The translations under genes were made by a program, and so were the position numbers. A model generated the notes under the pieces. It was given only the letters and a program-made list of their open reading frames with translations. It was not told the DNA's origin and did no database searches. From Pseudomonas anatoliensis (GTDB lineage Bacteria > Pseudomonadota > Gammaproteobacteria > Pseudomonadales > Pseudomonadaceae), in the NCBI RefSeq assembly GCF_017976235.1, contig NZ_JACVHC010000001.1:1203670-1267669 (forward strand): a DNA stretch of 64,000 nucleotides, in the 5' to 3' direction. Positions 49,332-58,680 of this stretch are shown one piece after another (the first letter of the stretch is position 1; each line of letters opens with the position of its first letter).

Positions 49332-52300
49332 ATGCTGCGCGGTTTAATCGTTGTTGTCGCTCTGTTTCTAATTAGCACGGGCTTCGCGACAGCAACTAGC
49401 CAACCATCGCTAACTCTGTATGGTCGATCCAACAGTGAAAACCTGCAGGTTGTTCTTCCCGAAGAGGACTGGTCTTGGCTGCGGGAAAAACGCCGCTTAG
49501 TTTTGGGTGTAGCTCAACCTGACTTCCCTCCCTACGCAATGACTGCCAGCGGCTCACGCTATGAAGGCGTTAACGCTGACGTAACTTGCATGATCAGCCA
49601 CGCGCTGCACACTGAAATTACCGTAAAAACTTATCCGGACCGAAAAAGTGCTTTAGTTGGGTTAGAAACCGGTGAAATCGATATGCTGGGCAGTTCGAAT
49701 AGCTTTGAAGCCAGAAACGGTCTTGTGGTTTTAAGTACACCCTATATCAAGGCTGAGCCTGCGCTATTCATGCGTACAGATGATCGCCGATCATTTCCTA
49801 CGAATTTGGCAGGATTAAAAGTCGCGATTGCTGACGACTACCTACCCTTAGAGCACCTTCATCAGAAGTATCCGAAAGCTGATTTCACTCCCTACACCTC
49901 GGACGAGCAGGCGTTGGCCGCATTGGCATTCGGCAAGGCAGATCTTTATTTGGGGAATACACTTACTAGCAGTTACCTGATCAATCTAAATTATTTCAAC
50001 TATGTAAAACTTCATTCATTTATCGAATTCAGCAACGCCGGCTTCAGCTTTGCTTTCCGGCGTAGCAATGAGCAATTGCGTCGACTACTAAATGTAGCAC
50101 TGCTAGCGATAGGCGAACATCGCACTGATGAAATCACAAACCGCTGGTCTGGAGGCGGAGCTGCATTAACGTCTAAAAAAATTGAACTCTCGCCTAGCGA
50201 GAAGCGCTGGTTACAACAAAACCCAGTGACACGATTTGTTATAAATGACGATTTGGCACCATTTGCGTTTTTTGATTCGCAAGGCATTTTTAGCGGTGTT
50301 GCCGCAGACTTGGTGCAGATAATCCAACGTCGCACCGGACTCCAGATCGAGGTGCACCGCACAGAAAAGTTTTCTGAATTGAGTAGCGAGTTGCTCAATG
50401 GTACAGCCGACCTGTCGCTCTTATCTCCGACAATCGCCCGTGAAAGCAAGATGCGCTTTACCCACCCCTTTATTTCTAGCCCGTTTGCGATTATCACGGC
50501 CAAGACCGCACTTCCTCCAACAAGCTTGGAGGAACTACGAGGTAAGCGAGTAGTTGTCCCGATCGATTCAGCTGAACGCGAGTTGCTGCGCACGTATCCT
50601 GATATCCAAATTGTCGAAGGAGCTACAGTTCTCGAATCAATGGCACTAGTTGATGATGGTCAAGCCGAAGCAATGATCACGACCTTGCACGGCGCACGAT
50701 ATTATATCGCCCACCTCTATGAAGATCGCCTTCAAATCACCAGCATTGTCGGGAGTAACAAAGGGTTTTTATCATTTGCGACTCGCCGTGCCGACACAGA
50801 GCTGGTATCGATCCTCAACAAGTCATTACTGAGTATTCCGCCAGATGATCTCGATGTTGTACTCAACCGCTGGCGCCCGATTGCGGCCTTTTCGGGGCTT
50901 ACTTGGCGCGATTACAAGTGGTTAATTTATCAAATCGGAGGTATAGCTTTCCTGATCACCCTGTGCTCGGTGGTATGGAATTTTTATATTCGCCGGCAGA
51001 TTCGCAAGCGGCGCTTGAGCGAACGTCTGCTAAACGATCAGCTCAAATTTATGGCGGCATTGATTAACGGAACCCCGCATCCGATCTACGTGCGAGATCG
51101 AGAGGGCAAGCTGCTTAAATGTAATAAAAACTACTTGGAGACCTTCGGCTTGACCGGACAGGATGTCATAGGGAAGACAGTCCTAGAAAGTGGCAAGAGT
51201 GATCGTGAAGAGGCGGTACAATTTCACGAAGATTATCTCCGTGTTATCCAACAAGACCAGCCCTATGAGGTGGACCGTACACTTCATGTGGGACAAACCA
51301 AGTTAGAAATTTATCATTGGATACATCCCTTTCATGATACCACCGGTCAGGTGAGGGGCGTGATCTGTGGCTGGATCGACATCAGCGAACGTCGGGAATT
51401 TATCGAGAAATTACGCGCTGCCAAAAAAATTGCCGACGAGTCCAGTCGCGCGAAAACCACCTTCCTCGCAACAATGAGTCATGAAATCCGCACCCCTATG
51501 AGCGCAGTGATCGGGATGCTAGAGCTCACGCTCAAACGTGCAGAACAAGGACATTTCGATCGGCCTTCTATCGAAGTTGCGTATAACTCCGCTAAAGGTT
51601 TACTGGAGCTGATCGGCGACATCTTGGACGTAGTGCGCATAGAGTCTGGCCGTGTAAGCCTATCACCCACACGAGCAAATCTAAGGGAACTAGTGGAATC
51701 AGTCGCACGGGTTTTTGACGGATTGGCTCGGCAAAAAGGCCTGATTTTACGCCTGGACATTGATGCGAATGTCGGATGCGATGTTTTGGTTGATCCGACC
51801 CGTTTTCAACAAGTGCTGTCGAACCTGTTGGGTAATGCGATCAAGTTTACCGATACAGGCGAGGTACGCGTGTCCATCAGCGGTCAGCGTCTCGCCGACG
51901 AACGCCTGCAGGTTGACCTGAAGGTAGAGGACACTGGAATCGGCATTTCCGATTCAGACTTACGGATATTGTTCCAACCATTCTCCCAAGCCAATCACGG
52001 CACAATGTCCCGAGGAGGCACAGGCTTGGGTTTAGCAATTTCACGATCATTATGTGAGCTAATGGGCGGGCATCTGAACATTTCAAGCGTAGTAGGCAAA
52101 GGAACCTGCCTAAATGTTTCATTGTATTTCAACATACTCGAGCCAATCTATAACAAATTGGTGAGTCCAAAGGCCGATTGCGTTCCTCTCAGCACTGCCT
52201 TTCGTATATTGGTGGTGGATGATCAAAGTGCAAATCGGTCACTGTTAGTGCAACAACTTAGTTATCTCCGCCAAACAGTGCGCGAAGCACCAAATGGCGC

Positions 52301-52997
52301 AGCAGCACTTGAACTGTGGCGCAACGAGCCGTTTGACATTGTAATTACCGATTGCAATATGCCATTAATGAACGGTTACGACCTCGCTTACACAATTCGC
52401 CAAGAAGAACACCAATCAAACCGTGAGCCTTGTGAGATAATCGGTTTCACGGCCAATGCGCAACCCGACGAAAAGACTAAATGCCTCAAGGTTGGCATGG
52501 ACGATTGTTTGTTCAAGCCTATAAGCTTGGGGCATTTATCTAGCCTTTTGTTGAATCGTCAATACTCGGCCAAAAAAATTCATCACGGCGCATCGACTGA
52601 TACTTCAGATACCGTACCATGCTCGACCTTGGAGTATTTACAAAAACTTACCGATGGCGATTCAGTAATGCTACACGCGTTGTTGGAAGAGGCCTTACTG
52701 AGCTTTGAGAAAGACCTACTAGAGCTCCAAGACTGCGTTGGAAATCCTGACCCCTCATTGCTCGGTGATCTAGCGCACCGTATTTTGGGTGCTGCAAGAA
52801 TTGTCAATGACGGCCCAGTAATCAGCGCCTGCATTGACTTCGAAGCCGCTTGTCGAACGCCAATTACCAACCTGATGGACATTCAGAGAACTGCTTTGCG
52901 GTTAGAGGAGTTGCAGAAAGAGCTGATTATTAAGTTAAAGAACCTTAACGCCCTCATTACAAGCCAAGCCTCTCACCTGTTGTTGACCACAACTTAA
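49332..52997 (+). CDS. BvgS-like hybrid sensor histidine kinase with tandem periplasmic solute-binding domains
   Basis: 1221 residues from the ATG at 49332 (GTG at 49269 is in frame but would hide the signal peptide). Order: signal peptide (LIVVVALFLISTGFATA); two SBP_bac_3 Venus-flytrap domains (WLREKRRLVLGVAQPDFPPY and WLQQNPVTRFVINDDLAPF); one membrane helix (IGGIAFLITLCSVVWNFYI); a PAS domain (AALINGTPHPIYVRDREGKL); HisKA with FLATMSHEIRTPMSAV; HATPase with DTGIGISDSDL and GGTGLGLAIS; a receiver with DIVITDCNMPLMNGYD; and an Hpt with LAHRILGAARI. All phospho-sites look intact, so a His-Asp-His-Asp relay to the upstream regulator is expected. The ligand is unknown. Confidence 0.95.
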   Translation: MLRGLIVVVALFLISTGFATATSQPSLTLYGRSNSENLQVVLPEEDWSWLREKRRLVLGVAQPDFPPYAMTASGSRYEGVNADVTCMISHALHTEITVKTYPDRKSALVGLETGEIDMLGSSNSFEARNGLVVLSTPYIKAEPALFMRTDDRRSFPTNLAGLKVAIADDYLPLEHLHQKYPKADFTPYTSDEQALAALAFGKADLYLGNTLTSSYLINLNYFNYVKLHSFIEFSNAGFSFAFRRSNEQLRRLLNVALLAIGEHRTDEITNRWSGGGAALTSKKIELSPSEKRWLQQNPVTRFVINDDLAPFAFFDSQGIFSGVAADLVQIIQRRTGLQIEVHRTEKFSELSSELLNGTADLSLLSPTIARESKMRFTHPFISSPFAIITAKTALPPTSLEELRGKRVVVPIDSAERELLRTYPDIQIVEGATVLESMALVDDGQAEAMITTLHGARYYIAHLYEDRLQITSIVGSNKGFLSFATRRADTELVSILNKSLLSIPPDDLDVVLNRWRPIAAFSGLTWRDYKWLIYQIGGIAFLITLCSVVWNFYIRRQIRKRRLSERLLNDQLKFMAALINGTPHPIYVRDREGKLLKCNKNYLETFGLTGQDVIGKTVLESGKSDREEAVQFHEDYLRVIQQDQPYEVDRTLHVGQTKLEIYHWIHPFHDTTGQVRGVICGWIDISERREFIEKLRAAKKIADESSRAKTTFLATMSHEIRTPMSAVIGMLELTLKRAEQGHFDRPSIEVAYNSAKGLLELIGDILDVVRIESGRVSLSPTRANLRELVESVARVFDGLARQKGLILRLDIDANVGCDVLVDPTRFQQVLSNLLGNAIKFTDTGEVRVSISGQRLADERLQVDLKVEDTGIGISDSDLRILFQPFSQANHGTMSRGGTGLGLAISRSLCELMGGHLNISSVVGKGTCLNVSLYFNILEPIYNKLVSPKADCVPLSTAFRILVVDDQSANRSLLVQQLSYLRQTVREAPNGAAALELWRNEPFDIVITDCNMPLMNGYDLAYTIRQEEHQSNREPCEIIGFTANAQPDEKTKCLKVGMDDCLFKPISLGHLSSLLLNRQYSAKKIHHGASTDTSDTVPCSTLEYLQKLTDGDSVMLHALLEEALLSFEKDLLELQDCVGNPDPSLLGDLAHRILGAARIVNDGPVISACIDFEAACRTPITNLMDIQRTALRLEELQKELIIKLKNLNALITSQASHLLLTTT

Positions 52998-53094
52998 ACC
53001 AGATATTTATTTAAAATGCTTTTTATGAAACAACCTCTTCTGAACTGGCAATCCAGAAGTTTGGCTGCCACGAGTCAAGCGAATTAAATCATGC

Positions 53095-53721
53095 TCACAT
53101 GGAGGCGTCGCCAACCTGTAGGCTGAATTTCTGCCACTCCGAAAGAATAACGTCATATGGTAAATAAACGCTGATCCGATTACTTTTCTTTAGTTCGCCA
53201 AACTCAGGCTTCTCACCCACCCAGATCCCAACAGTGATACCGAGTACCGCACCATCCTTTCCATACACTGGCCCTCCAGACATACCTACGACGATGGGTG
53301 CATCGTTGATTGCGTATGACGCCTCATCAGCATCATCCGGTAATCTTAAGCGCAGCTCTTTGGCTACCCCTTCCCCCTGAACTCTCATCATCAGTGGACT
53401 GAATCCGACCGCCGTGACCTTTTCACCTTTAACAAAATTTCTCCATGTAGGGACCGTCCCATCGGCGCTGTGTTTAATAAAAGCTAAATCACAGCCAAGG
53501 CTGCAGGTGTGAACCAAATTCGGTATCAGCGGTATATGATTGACTGTCACGGCATAATCACTATTCCACTGTACAGCGTTAACCTGGAATAAATAAGGTA
53601 AAGGAAAACCGGAGCTGACAATAAAGTGCCCCTGATATAGGTGTTCGTGGGGAATGACTGTTGGGAGGCCGTTACAGCCGACCAACATCAACAAAGAAGC
53701 ACAGCCTAAGAAAATGTGCAT
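53095..53721 (-). CDS. Trypsin-like serine protease, lipoprotein
   Basis: 208 residues from the ATG at 53721, with GGAGGAGGGGGG before it; the longer frame upstream is unlikely. N-terminal lipobox (LLMLVGCNG). Chymotrypsin-fold signs: catalytic His probably in YAVTVNHIPL, Asp in GCDLAFIKH, Ser in VVGMSGGPVYG. Two cysteines HTCSLGCDL are next to each other. It is a short version of the S1 fold with no PDZ domain, and should sit on the periplasmic face of a membrane. It lies between the two-component genes and the secretion genes. Its substrate is unknown. Confidence 0.82.
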   Translation of the reverse strand: MHIFLGCASLLMLVGCNGLPTVIPHEHLYQGHFIVSSGFPLPYLFQVNAVQWNSDYAVTVNHIPLIPNLVHTCSLGCDLAFIKHSADGTVPTWRNFVKGEKVTAVGFSPLMMRVQGEGVAKELRLRLPDDADEASYAINDAPIVVGMSGGPVYGKDGAVLGITVGIWVGEKPEFGELKKSNRISVYLPYDVILSEWQKFSLQVGDASM

Positions 53722-53940
53722 ACCCCCCCCTCCTCCTGTGACAAATAAACGCCAGGAAGCCTTAAGCTTCGCCGCGTGCAGCGGATCCAAACGAAGCGCT
53801 GCGACACTCAAGACTAGAAGGAGGATTGGTAGCTCGCCAGTGGCGAAAGAACTAAATATCTAACGTTATTCGAAAACGTTCAGCTCGCCCCCTTAGAAGA
53901 TGCATAAGCGCTCCATAACCCCACCGACTTCAAGATAGGT

Positions 53941-55424
53941 AACGCCCCCAACTAGACGACGCACGCGAGCAGTTCCACGGCAGCAAGGCCTCGTAATCTT
54001 CAGCGGTGGTCGCAAGTGGCAGCCGTTCTAATGCGTGGCGTATCCACACGTAGAGCTCTTAACCGTTGGCTTTGGCTTTGGCTTTGGCTTTGGCTTTGGC
54101 TGTCTAGACTTGGCTGTGTCGCTGAACAAGCAGTTCTTTCTTCCGATGACGAATGGCCGGACCGCACGTTCGGCAGCGTTGATGTCGATCAGCTAGTAGC
54201 CTTCCTCACAGTACCGCCCCAGTTTTTTACAGTCGTTTGCCAGATAGCCGATGGCTTTGCCCAAGGTGTTTTGAGACTTCACTTGCAGCTGCATCTTCTC
54301 ATTCAGCTTTCTAACTAAGCCGGCACTGGCAAGCTCCGATCATGACGACCATTTGTACCATCGTCGTCGCCCGCGTCTTTCAGAACGCTCGACGCCATAT
54401 AGCTTATTGATCAAGTTCAGCGCGATATCGGCGAGTCCCGACTTGCCCTTGGGTTGCACTTTTAGCGCTTCAACAAACTTGCGTCTTGCGTACGCCCTGC
54501 AGCCCGAACGCTCAACTCCGACCTGCGCGTTCAACGCGTCATATCCCGCGTAATCATCACGTAGCCTCAATAACCATCAAGCAGGCGCATTGGCACCACT
54601 GCACGCGGCTGGTGGAGCATTCAAAAAGGATCACTCGTTCATCTGCCGGGCCTACTGTTTGCAACCACATCCAGGACTGACTGCTTGGGTTTCGGTCTGG
54701 CTCTTTCAACACCTGTACCCGTGCTTCACCGCAGTGGACAACACGGCTGCCTAACAGGCATCGCGCATTAAATTCAACAGCGGCTGGAAGTATTTGCCGA
54801 ACTGGATAACCCACCGTGCCAACGTCTGACGAAGGATATCGACGCCGTGACGGCCCAAGACTTTTTCGAAACGGTGAAGCGGCAGTCCATCCACGTACTT
54901 GGTGGTCAGCAGCATCGCCAGAACACTTTAGATGGCCATGCTTCTTTCATTCTACTAAGCCGGCTTTTCAACCGTGACCGGCGCCATCTCGCAGTCGAAG
55001 CAACCGTAAACTTTACGTACGTGTTTGATCACAGGGATTTGTATCGGCACGATTTCAAGTTACTCGCTGACCTCTTCGCCAATGGAATGTTTGCAGCAGC
55101 CGCAGACGCACGTCAGTTCATGTTCAAGAAGTTCGTGGATGACTTCGATACTTGGTAGATCAGCGGGCAGTGGCTTGCGTTTGCCGCGGCGCTTTGCTGG
55201 AGCGACAGCCTCTTCATCTGAGGCTTCATCAAAAGGCTAGACGACAATTCCTAGTTCGTTGAAGAGGCCTGCTACGGCGTTGCCGAATCAGCTGTTGGCT
55301 CGGACTTGCGCCTGAATAAGCGGAGACGTAATAACGCGTTTTCTTCTTCGAGAAACCCGCCCCTTGACTGCATCTGCTTAAGCAATTCAGGATCGTCGGC
55401 GAGGTTTACGGGCATTGAAATCAT
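53941..55424 (-). pseudogene. tnpC: IS66 transposase tnpC remnant
   Basis: Starts at the ATG 55424 (VNLADDPELLKQMQSRGGFL) and can be followed through shifts: KRRGKRKPLPADLP; TCVCGCCKHSIGEEV; LLTTKYVDGLPLHRFEKVLG; QTLARWVIQFGKYFQPLLNL; the metal-binding region AGYDALNAQVGVERSGCRAY with ARRKFVEALKVQPKGKSG; AAERAVRPFVIGRKNCLFSD; and the end TTAEDYEALLPWN. At least five in-frame stops (e.g. after VSE, NLMRDAC and KANG) show it is dead. A hexanucleotide repeat has expanded in it at 54066. Confidence 0.85.
54066..54101. repeat. Hexanucleotide microsatellite, six TTGGCT units
   Basis: Six uninterrupted TTGGCT units. On the minus strand they read (AGCCAA)n and encode Ala-Lys pairs in the place where IS66 transposases have one TAKANG segment, so it looks like slippage expansion in a non-functional gene. 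Confidence 0.9.
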
Positions 55425-55469
55425 GTCATAGATTGAACCGAATTAAGCTACGAAACGCGGTGTCTAAAC

Positions 55470-55790
55470 ATGATGGGGACGGTTGCGCCTGAGGTCAAAT
55501 CCATCGATCGTCCAGTTGAGTTCCTGGACCGTCCTCTACATCGTTGACGTCGGCCGATGTCTTGAATCGTACGGATTCGAGGGCTTGAGCCAAACGCAAA
55601 AGCCGTTGCGCTCCCAGTACAATATCTTCACTCGGTTGTGCGGCTTATTGAGGAAAACAAAAAGCACAGGATCGAATACTGCGACTTTAATATCCAGTTC
55701 GACCAGCGAAGCCAAGCCGTCGATAGATTTTCGGAAATCGACTGGCTTGGGGTACAGATACAATTTATCGACTTTAGCATACAGCCTTTG
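55470..55790 (-). pseudogene. tnpB: IS66 accessory gene tnpB remnant
   Basis: KVDKLYLYPKPVDFRKSIDG, then LVELDIKVAVFDPVLFVFLN and VKILYWERNGFCVWLK are typical TnpB; the end VQELNWTIDGFDL and NRPH lies in another frame. There is no proper start codon in frame, and one frameshift after NGFCVWLKPS. Non-functional. Confidence 0.88.
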
Positions 55791-55939
55791 GGATCAGCTA
55801 AGCGGTTTGAATGTGGTGTTATGGAGCGGTTGCGAAGATGCGGCATGACGCCGTGGTGGTTTGTCGCATTCACACTCCTGCATCATAAGCCGCACTCGCT
55901 CGTCAACTGGCCATTGAATACAAACGCCTCACGGCCTTA

Positions 55940-57427
55940 TCACCACTGAGAACCCGCCAGCCAACCCGTCAATGAGCCAGCTCCGGCATACTGTCGCAGA
56001 ATCGCTTTATAGCCATCGAAACGCTGAGAAACCTCACCGACCTGGTTATTGTAGTGATCGTTCTCCGCAATCAGTACATCCAAAAGACTGCGTTTCCCCA
56101 AGTGATACCACTGCTCAAAAAATGCTAATCTGATGCGCTCAGACTCCAAAGTTAAATCACGATAAAGCTCAGCACGTCCCAGCAAAGTGCGCGCATCGTG
56201 ATCTGCGGTACGGATCCGATACTCCAAATCCAAGCGTTGCTCCTCTGTTCGCTGCCGGCTCGACTCTGCACGCTGAAGTGCCGCTCGCTCGGATGCACGA
56301 GTAGAGCCTCCACGAAACGCAGCCCAAGTTAACGATAATGTGGTTTCCCAAGGCTGCTCTCGACCTAATCCATCCTGCGCGGTAGTTTTCCTGACAACCC
56401 AATTCAATTGCGGCAATGAGGAAGAGCGCACGACTTGCGCATCCAACTCAGCCGAATGAGCCTGTGCCTTACTCAAGTGAATAGAAGGATTGTCATCAAC
56501 TTTGGACAACAATGTGTCGAGATCCGCAAAATGGATATTCCATTTGGGACTTTGCGGGAGCATTAATGGTCGATCACCTACGCGCTTGCGCAAATTGAGT
56601 TCAGTATCACGCACTTGGCTTTCGGCAGAATTCAACGCCGCTTTTGCCTGTAACAGACGTGCCTTTGCCTGTGTCAATTCGCTAAGCCTTCCCTTATCCA
56701 CGGAAACAATTCCAGCAAGCATTCTGACCAGTTCATCCATGCGCTGCACAAACTGTTTGCTTATCTCGACGATAACACGTTGCTTGCCCAGCTCAACCAT
56801 ATTAGAGCTGACTTCATAGGCTGAGTTTTCCAGTTCGGCTTCAACACTAGAATTTGCGGCTCTGGATAAATACTTGCGGCTTTTAATGGTATTGCGAATC
56901 CGCCCCCAGTCATAAACAGGCGTAGTCACATTAAGGCTGACTCCGCCACCTCCCCCCGCGTCGTAATCTGCACCTGGACCGAATCTCGCTGACTTAGCTT
57001 GGGTACCGAGATCAACCTGTGGCATACGCTGCCCCTTCGCCTCGTCTATGTCCGCAAGTGACGCTTTATAGTCTGCCTGAGCGCGTTGGACCTGAGGACT
57101 ACGCTCAAAAGCGGCCTGAACCGCCTGATAGAATATCGCGCGTAGCTCCTTTTCTGACGGTCCAACACCCCTCGTTCGACTAGGCCGGCTCCGTGAAGCT
57201 TTTGTTGCCAAAGCCGTAACACCATGCGCAACCGGGGCCTCTATGGTGTGCGGAGGAAGTTTCGATATCCCAGCGAAATCAAAAGCTTGAGCATTAGCGC
57301 TTACTGAACATAACTGAACAGACGATAGAGCCAATACTCGGCATCCCAGAGATAGAGATAAGACACGAGAACGCTGAGATGCACTGCTAGGCCAAGACCA
57401 TGACCGAGACTGGTAGTTTATTTTCAT
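55940..57427 (-). CDS. TolC-family outer-membrane channel of a type I secretion system
   Basis: 495 residues. A long signal-bearing N-terminus (residues 1-47, ending SVSANAQA) is followed by a ~45-residue linker and the two OEP repeats (AVQAAFERSPQVQRAQADYK; VSLNVTTPVYDWGRIRNTIK; LSLTWAAFRGGSTRASERA). The LapE/AggA-type plan indicates a type I secretion channel. It is third in a minus-strand operon, 2 bases after the HlyD-type gene. Its stop is at 55940, directly beside the IS66 remnant; the end TGWLAGSQW seems complete. Confidence 0.9.
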   Translation of the reverse strand: MKINYQSRSWSWPSSASQRSRVLSLSLGCRVLALSSVQLCSVSANAQAFDFAGISKLPPHTIEAPVAHGVTALATKASRSRPSRTRGVGPSEKELRAIFYQAVQAAFERSPQVQRAQADYKASLADIDEAKGQRMPQVDLGTQAKSARFGPGADYDAGGGGGVSLNVTTPVYDWGRIRNTIKSRKYLSRAANSSVEAELENSAYEVSSNMVELGKQRVIVEISKQFVQRMDELVRMLAGIVSVDKGRLSELTQAKARLLQAKAALNSAESQVRDTELNLRKRVGDRPLMLPQSPKWNIHFADLDTLLSKVDDNPSIHLSKAQAHSAELDAQVVRSSSLPQLNWVVRKTTAQDGLGREQPWETTLSLTWAAFRGGSTRASERAALQRAESSRQRTEEQRLDLEYRIRTADHDARTLLGRAELYRDLTLESERIRLAFFEQWYHLGKRSLLDVLIAENDHYNNQVGEVSQRFDGYKAILRQYAGAGSLTGWLAGSQW

Positions 57428-57429
57428 AG

Positions 57430-58680
57430 TTATCGTTCCCGGAAAGCTTCACGCGCTTTGAGTACAGGCTTAAGCAGGTAGTCAAGAATTGTTTTTTCAC
57501 CGGTACGAATTTCCACTGAAGCAATCATTCCCGGGATAATTGGCAATTTTTTTCCACCGGCACTCAGCTCACTACTCTCAGTCAATACCAATACCCGATA
57601 ATAACTATCGCCCTCCTTCCGATTAGTTCCAGGCTTATCGTCATCTTTCAAGGTGTCCGGACTAACGTGTTCCACTCGTCCTTTGAGCCCCCCGTAAATC
57701 GCATAGTCATACGCTGTAATTTTTACTGTTGCAGGCAATCCAGGATGCAGAAATGCCACATCAGAAGGTTTGATTTTTCCTTCGACAAGTAACTGCTCCT
57801 CAAGCGGTACAATCTCCATAATGTGCTCACCTGGCTGAATAACTCCGCCAATAGTGTTAACTCGAACGTTCTTAACTGTTCCACGTACTGGCGCAGTTAT
57901 TGTCGTACGATCTACTATATCAGCTCGACCTACCAAGTTTTCACTGATCTGGGAAAGCTCGAGCTCTGCCTTAGTCAGTTCAGAGTTAGCATCCGCTTGG
58001 AAACGGTTGATGCGTTCCACGATCTGCGACTTGATCTCGTTGGCTTGTCGCCGAATGCGCAATAGCTCTACTTCAGACATCAAACCCTTAGCAGCCAGCG
58101 GCTCCGCCATATTGACTTCCTTCTTAGACAAGGCGTAGCTGCGCTCCAGCGCACTCACACTTTCGTCTAAGGCGCGTTTGCGTGCGACATAAGCGCGAGT
58201 TTCCTGGGAAATTACCGCAGGATCCTGCTTCACAATGTCGTCGAACTCTAATGGTTGTCTGTACGCTTCGGAACGCAAGCGAGTGATCGTTGCCTTCAGA
58301 CCAATAACTTTGGATAGAGCTTCGCGATAGCTCGACTGCGCACGGGTGGGATCAATACGCAGTAGTATTTGGCCCTTCTCAACAATATCCCCTGCGCTCA
58401 CCTGCATCTCAGAAAGAATTCCGCCTTCGAGACTTTGAATCACTTGCTCTCGACTCCTAGAAATGATTTTCGCGTCGCCGCGGGTGATTTCCTCAACCCG
58501 CGCAAAGTGAGCCCAAACCAGTCCACCGATAAGTACGACGGCAATCAGATAAAGCATCAGTCTCGAACCAGGAGTGCCCTGAGTCAGTAAAGACTCTCGT
58601 ACATCATTCATATAAGCAGCATCGCCAGGCGCTAAAGGAGTTGTAGAGCGTTCCTCACGATGAAAAATTTTACAGATCAT
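57430..58680 (-). CDS. HlyD-family membrane fusion protein of a type I secretion system
   Basis: 416 residues. Membrane anchor near residue 45 (RLMLYLIAVVLIGGLVWAHF), lipoyl halves (VIQSLEGGILSEMQVSAGDI; TITAPVRGTVKNVRVNT), long coiled coil between them, and the C-terminal family end (GMIASVEIRTGEKTILDYLL, then KPV). It links the inner-membrane ABC protein to the TolC channel. Its start overlaps the ABC gene by 11 bases. Confidence 0.94.
   Translation of the reverse strand: MICKIFHREERSTTPLAPGDAAYMNDVRESLLTQGTPGSRLMLYLIAVVLIGGLVWAHFARVEEITRGDAKIISRSREQVIQSLEGGILSEMQVSAGDIVEKGQILLRIDPTRAQSSYREALSKVIGLKATITRLRSEAYRQPLEFDDIVKQDPAVISQETRAYVARKRALDESVSALERSYALSKKEVNMAEPLAAKGLMSEVELLRIRRQANEIKSQIVERINRFQADANSELTKAELELSQISENLVGRADIVDRTTITAPVRGTVKNVRVNTIGGVIQPGEHIMEIVPLEEQLLVEGKIKPSDVAFLHPGLPATVKITAYDYAIYGGLKGRVEHVSPDTLKDDDKPGTNRKEGDSYYRVLVLTESSELSAGGKKLPIIPGMIASVEIRTGEKTILDYLLKPVLKAREAFRER

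Larger units (their letters stand above)
53941..55790 (-). mobile_element. Decayed IS66-family insertion sequence
   Basis: Relics of both tnpB and tnpC lie on the minus strand in the usual order, each broken by several frameshifts and stop codons. I could not find clean terminal inverted repeats or a target duplication, so the outer limits are only those of recognisable coding remnants. No tnpA remnant is recognised between 55790 and 55939. Confidence 0.8.

Noticed and set aside
54016..54318. A plus-strand frame with a Trp-Leu repeat (WLWLWLW)
   Set aside because: It is the complement of the hexanucleotide repeat in the dead transposase, not a gene.
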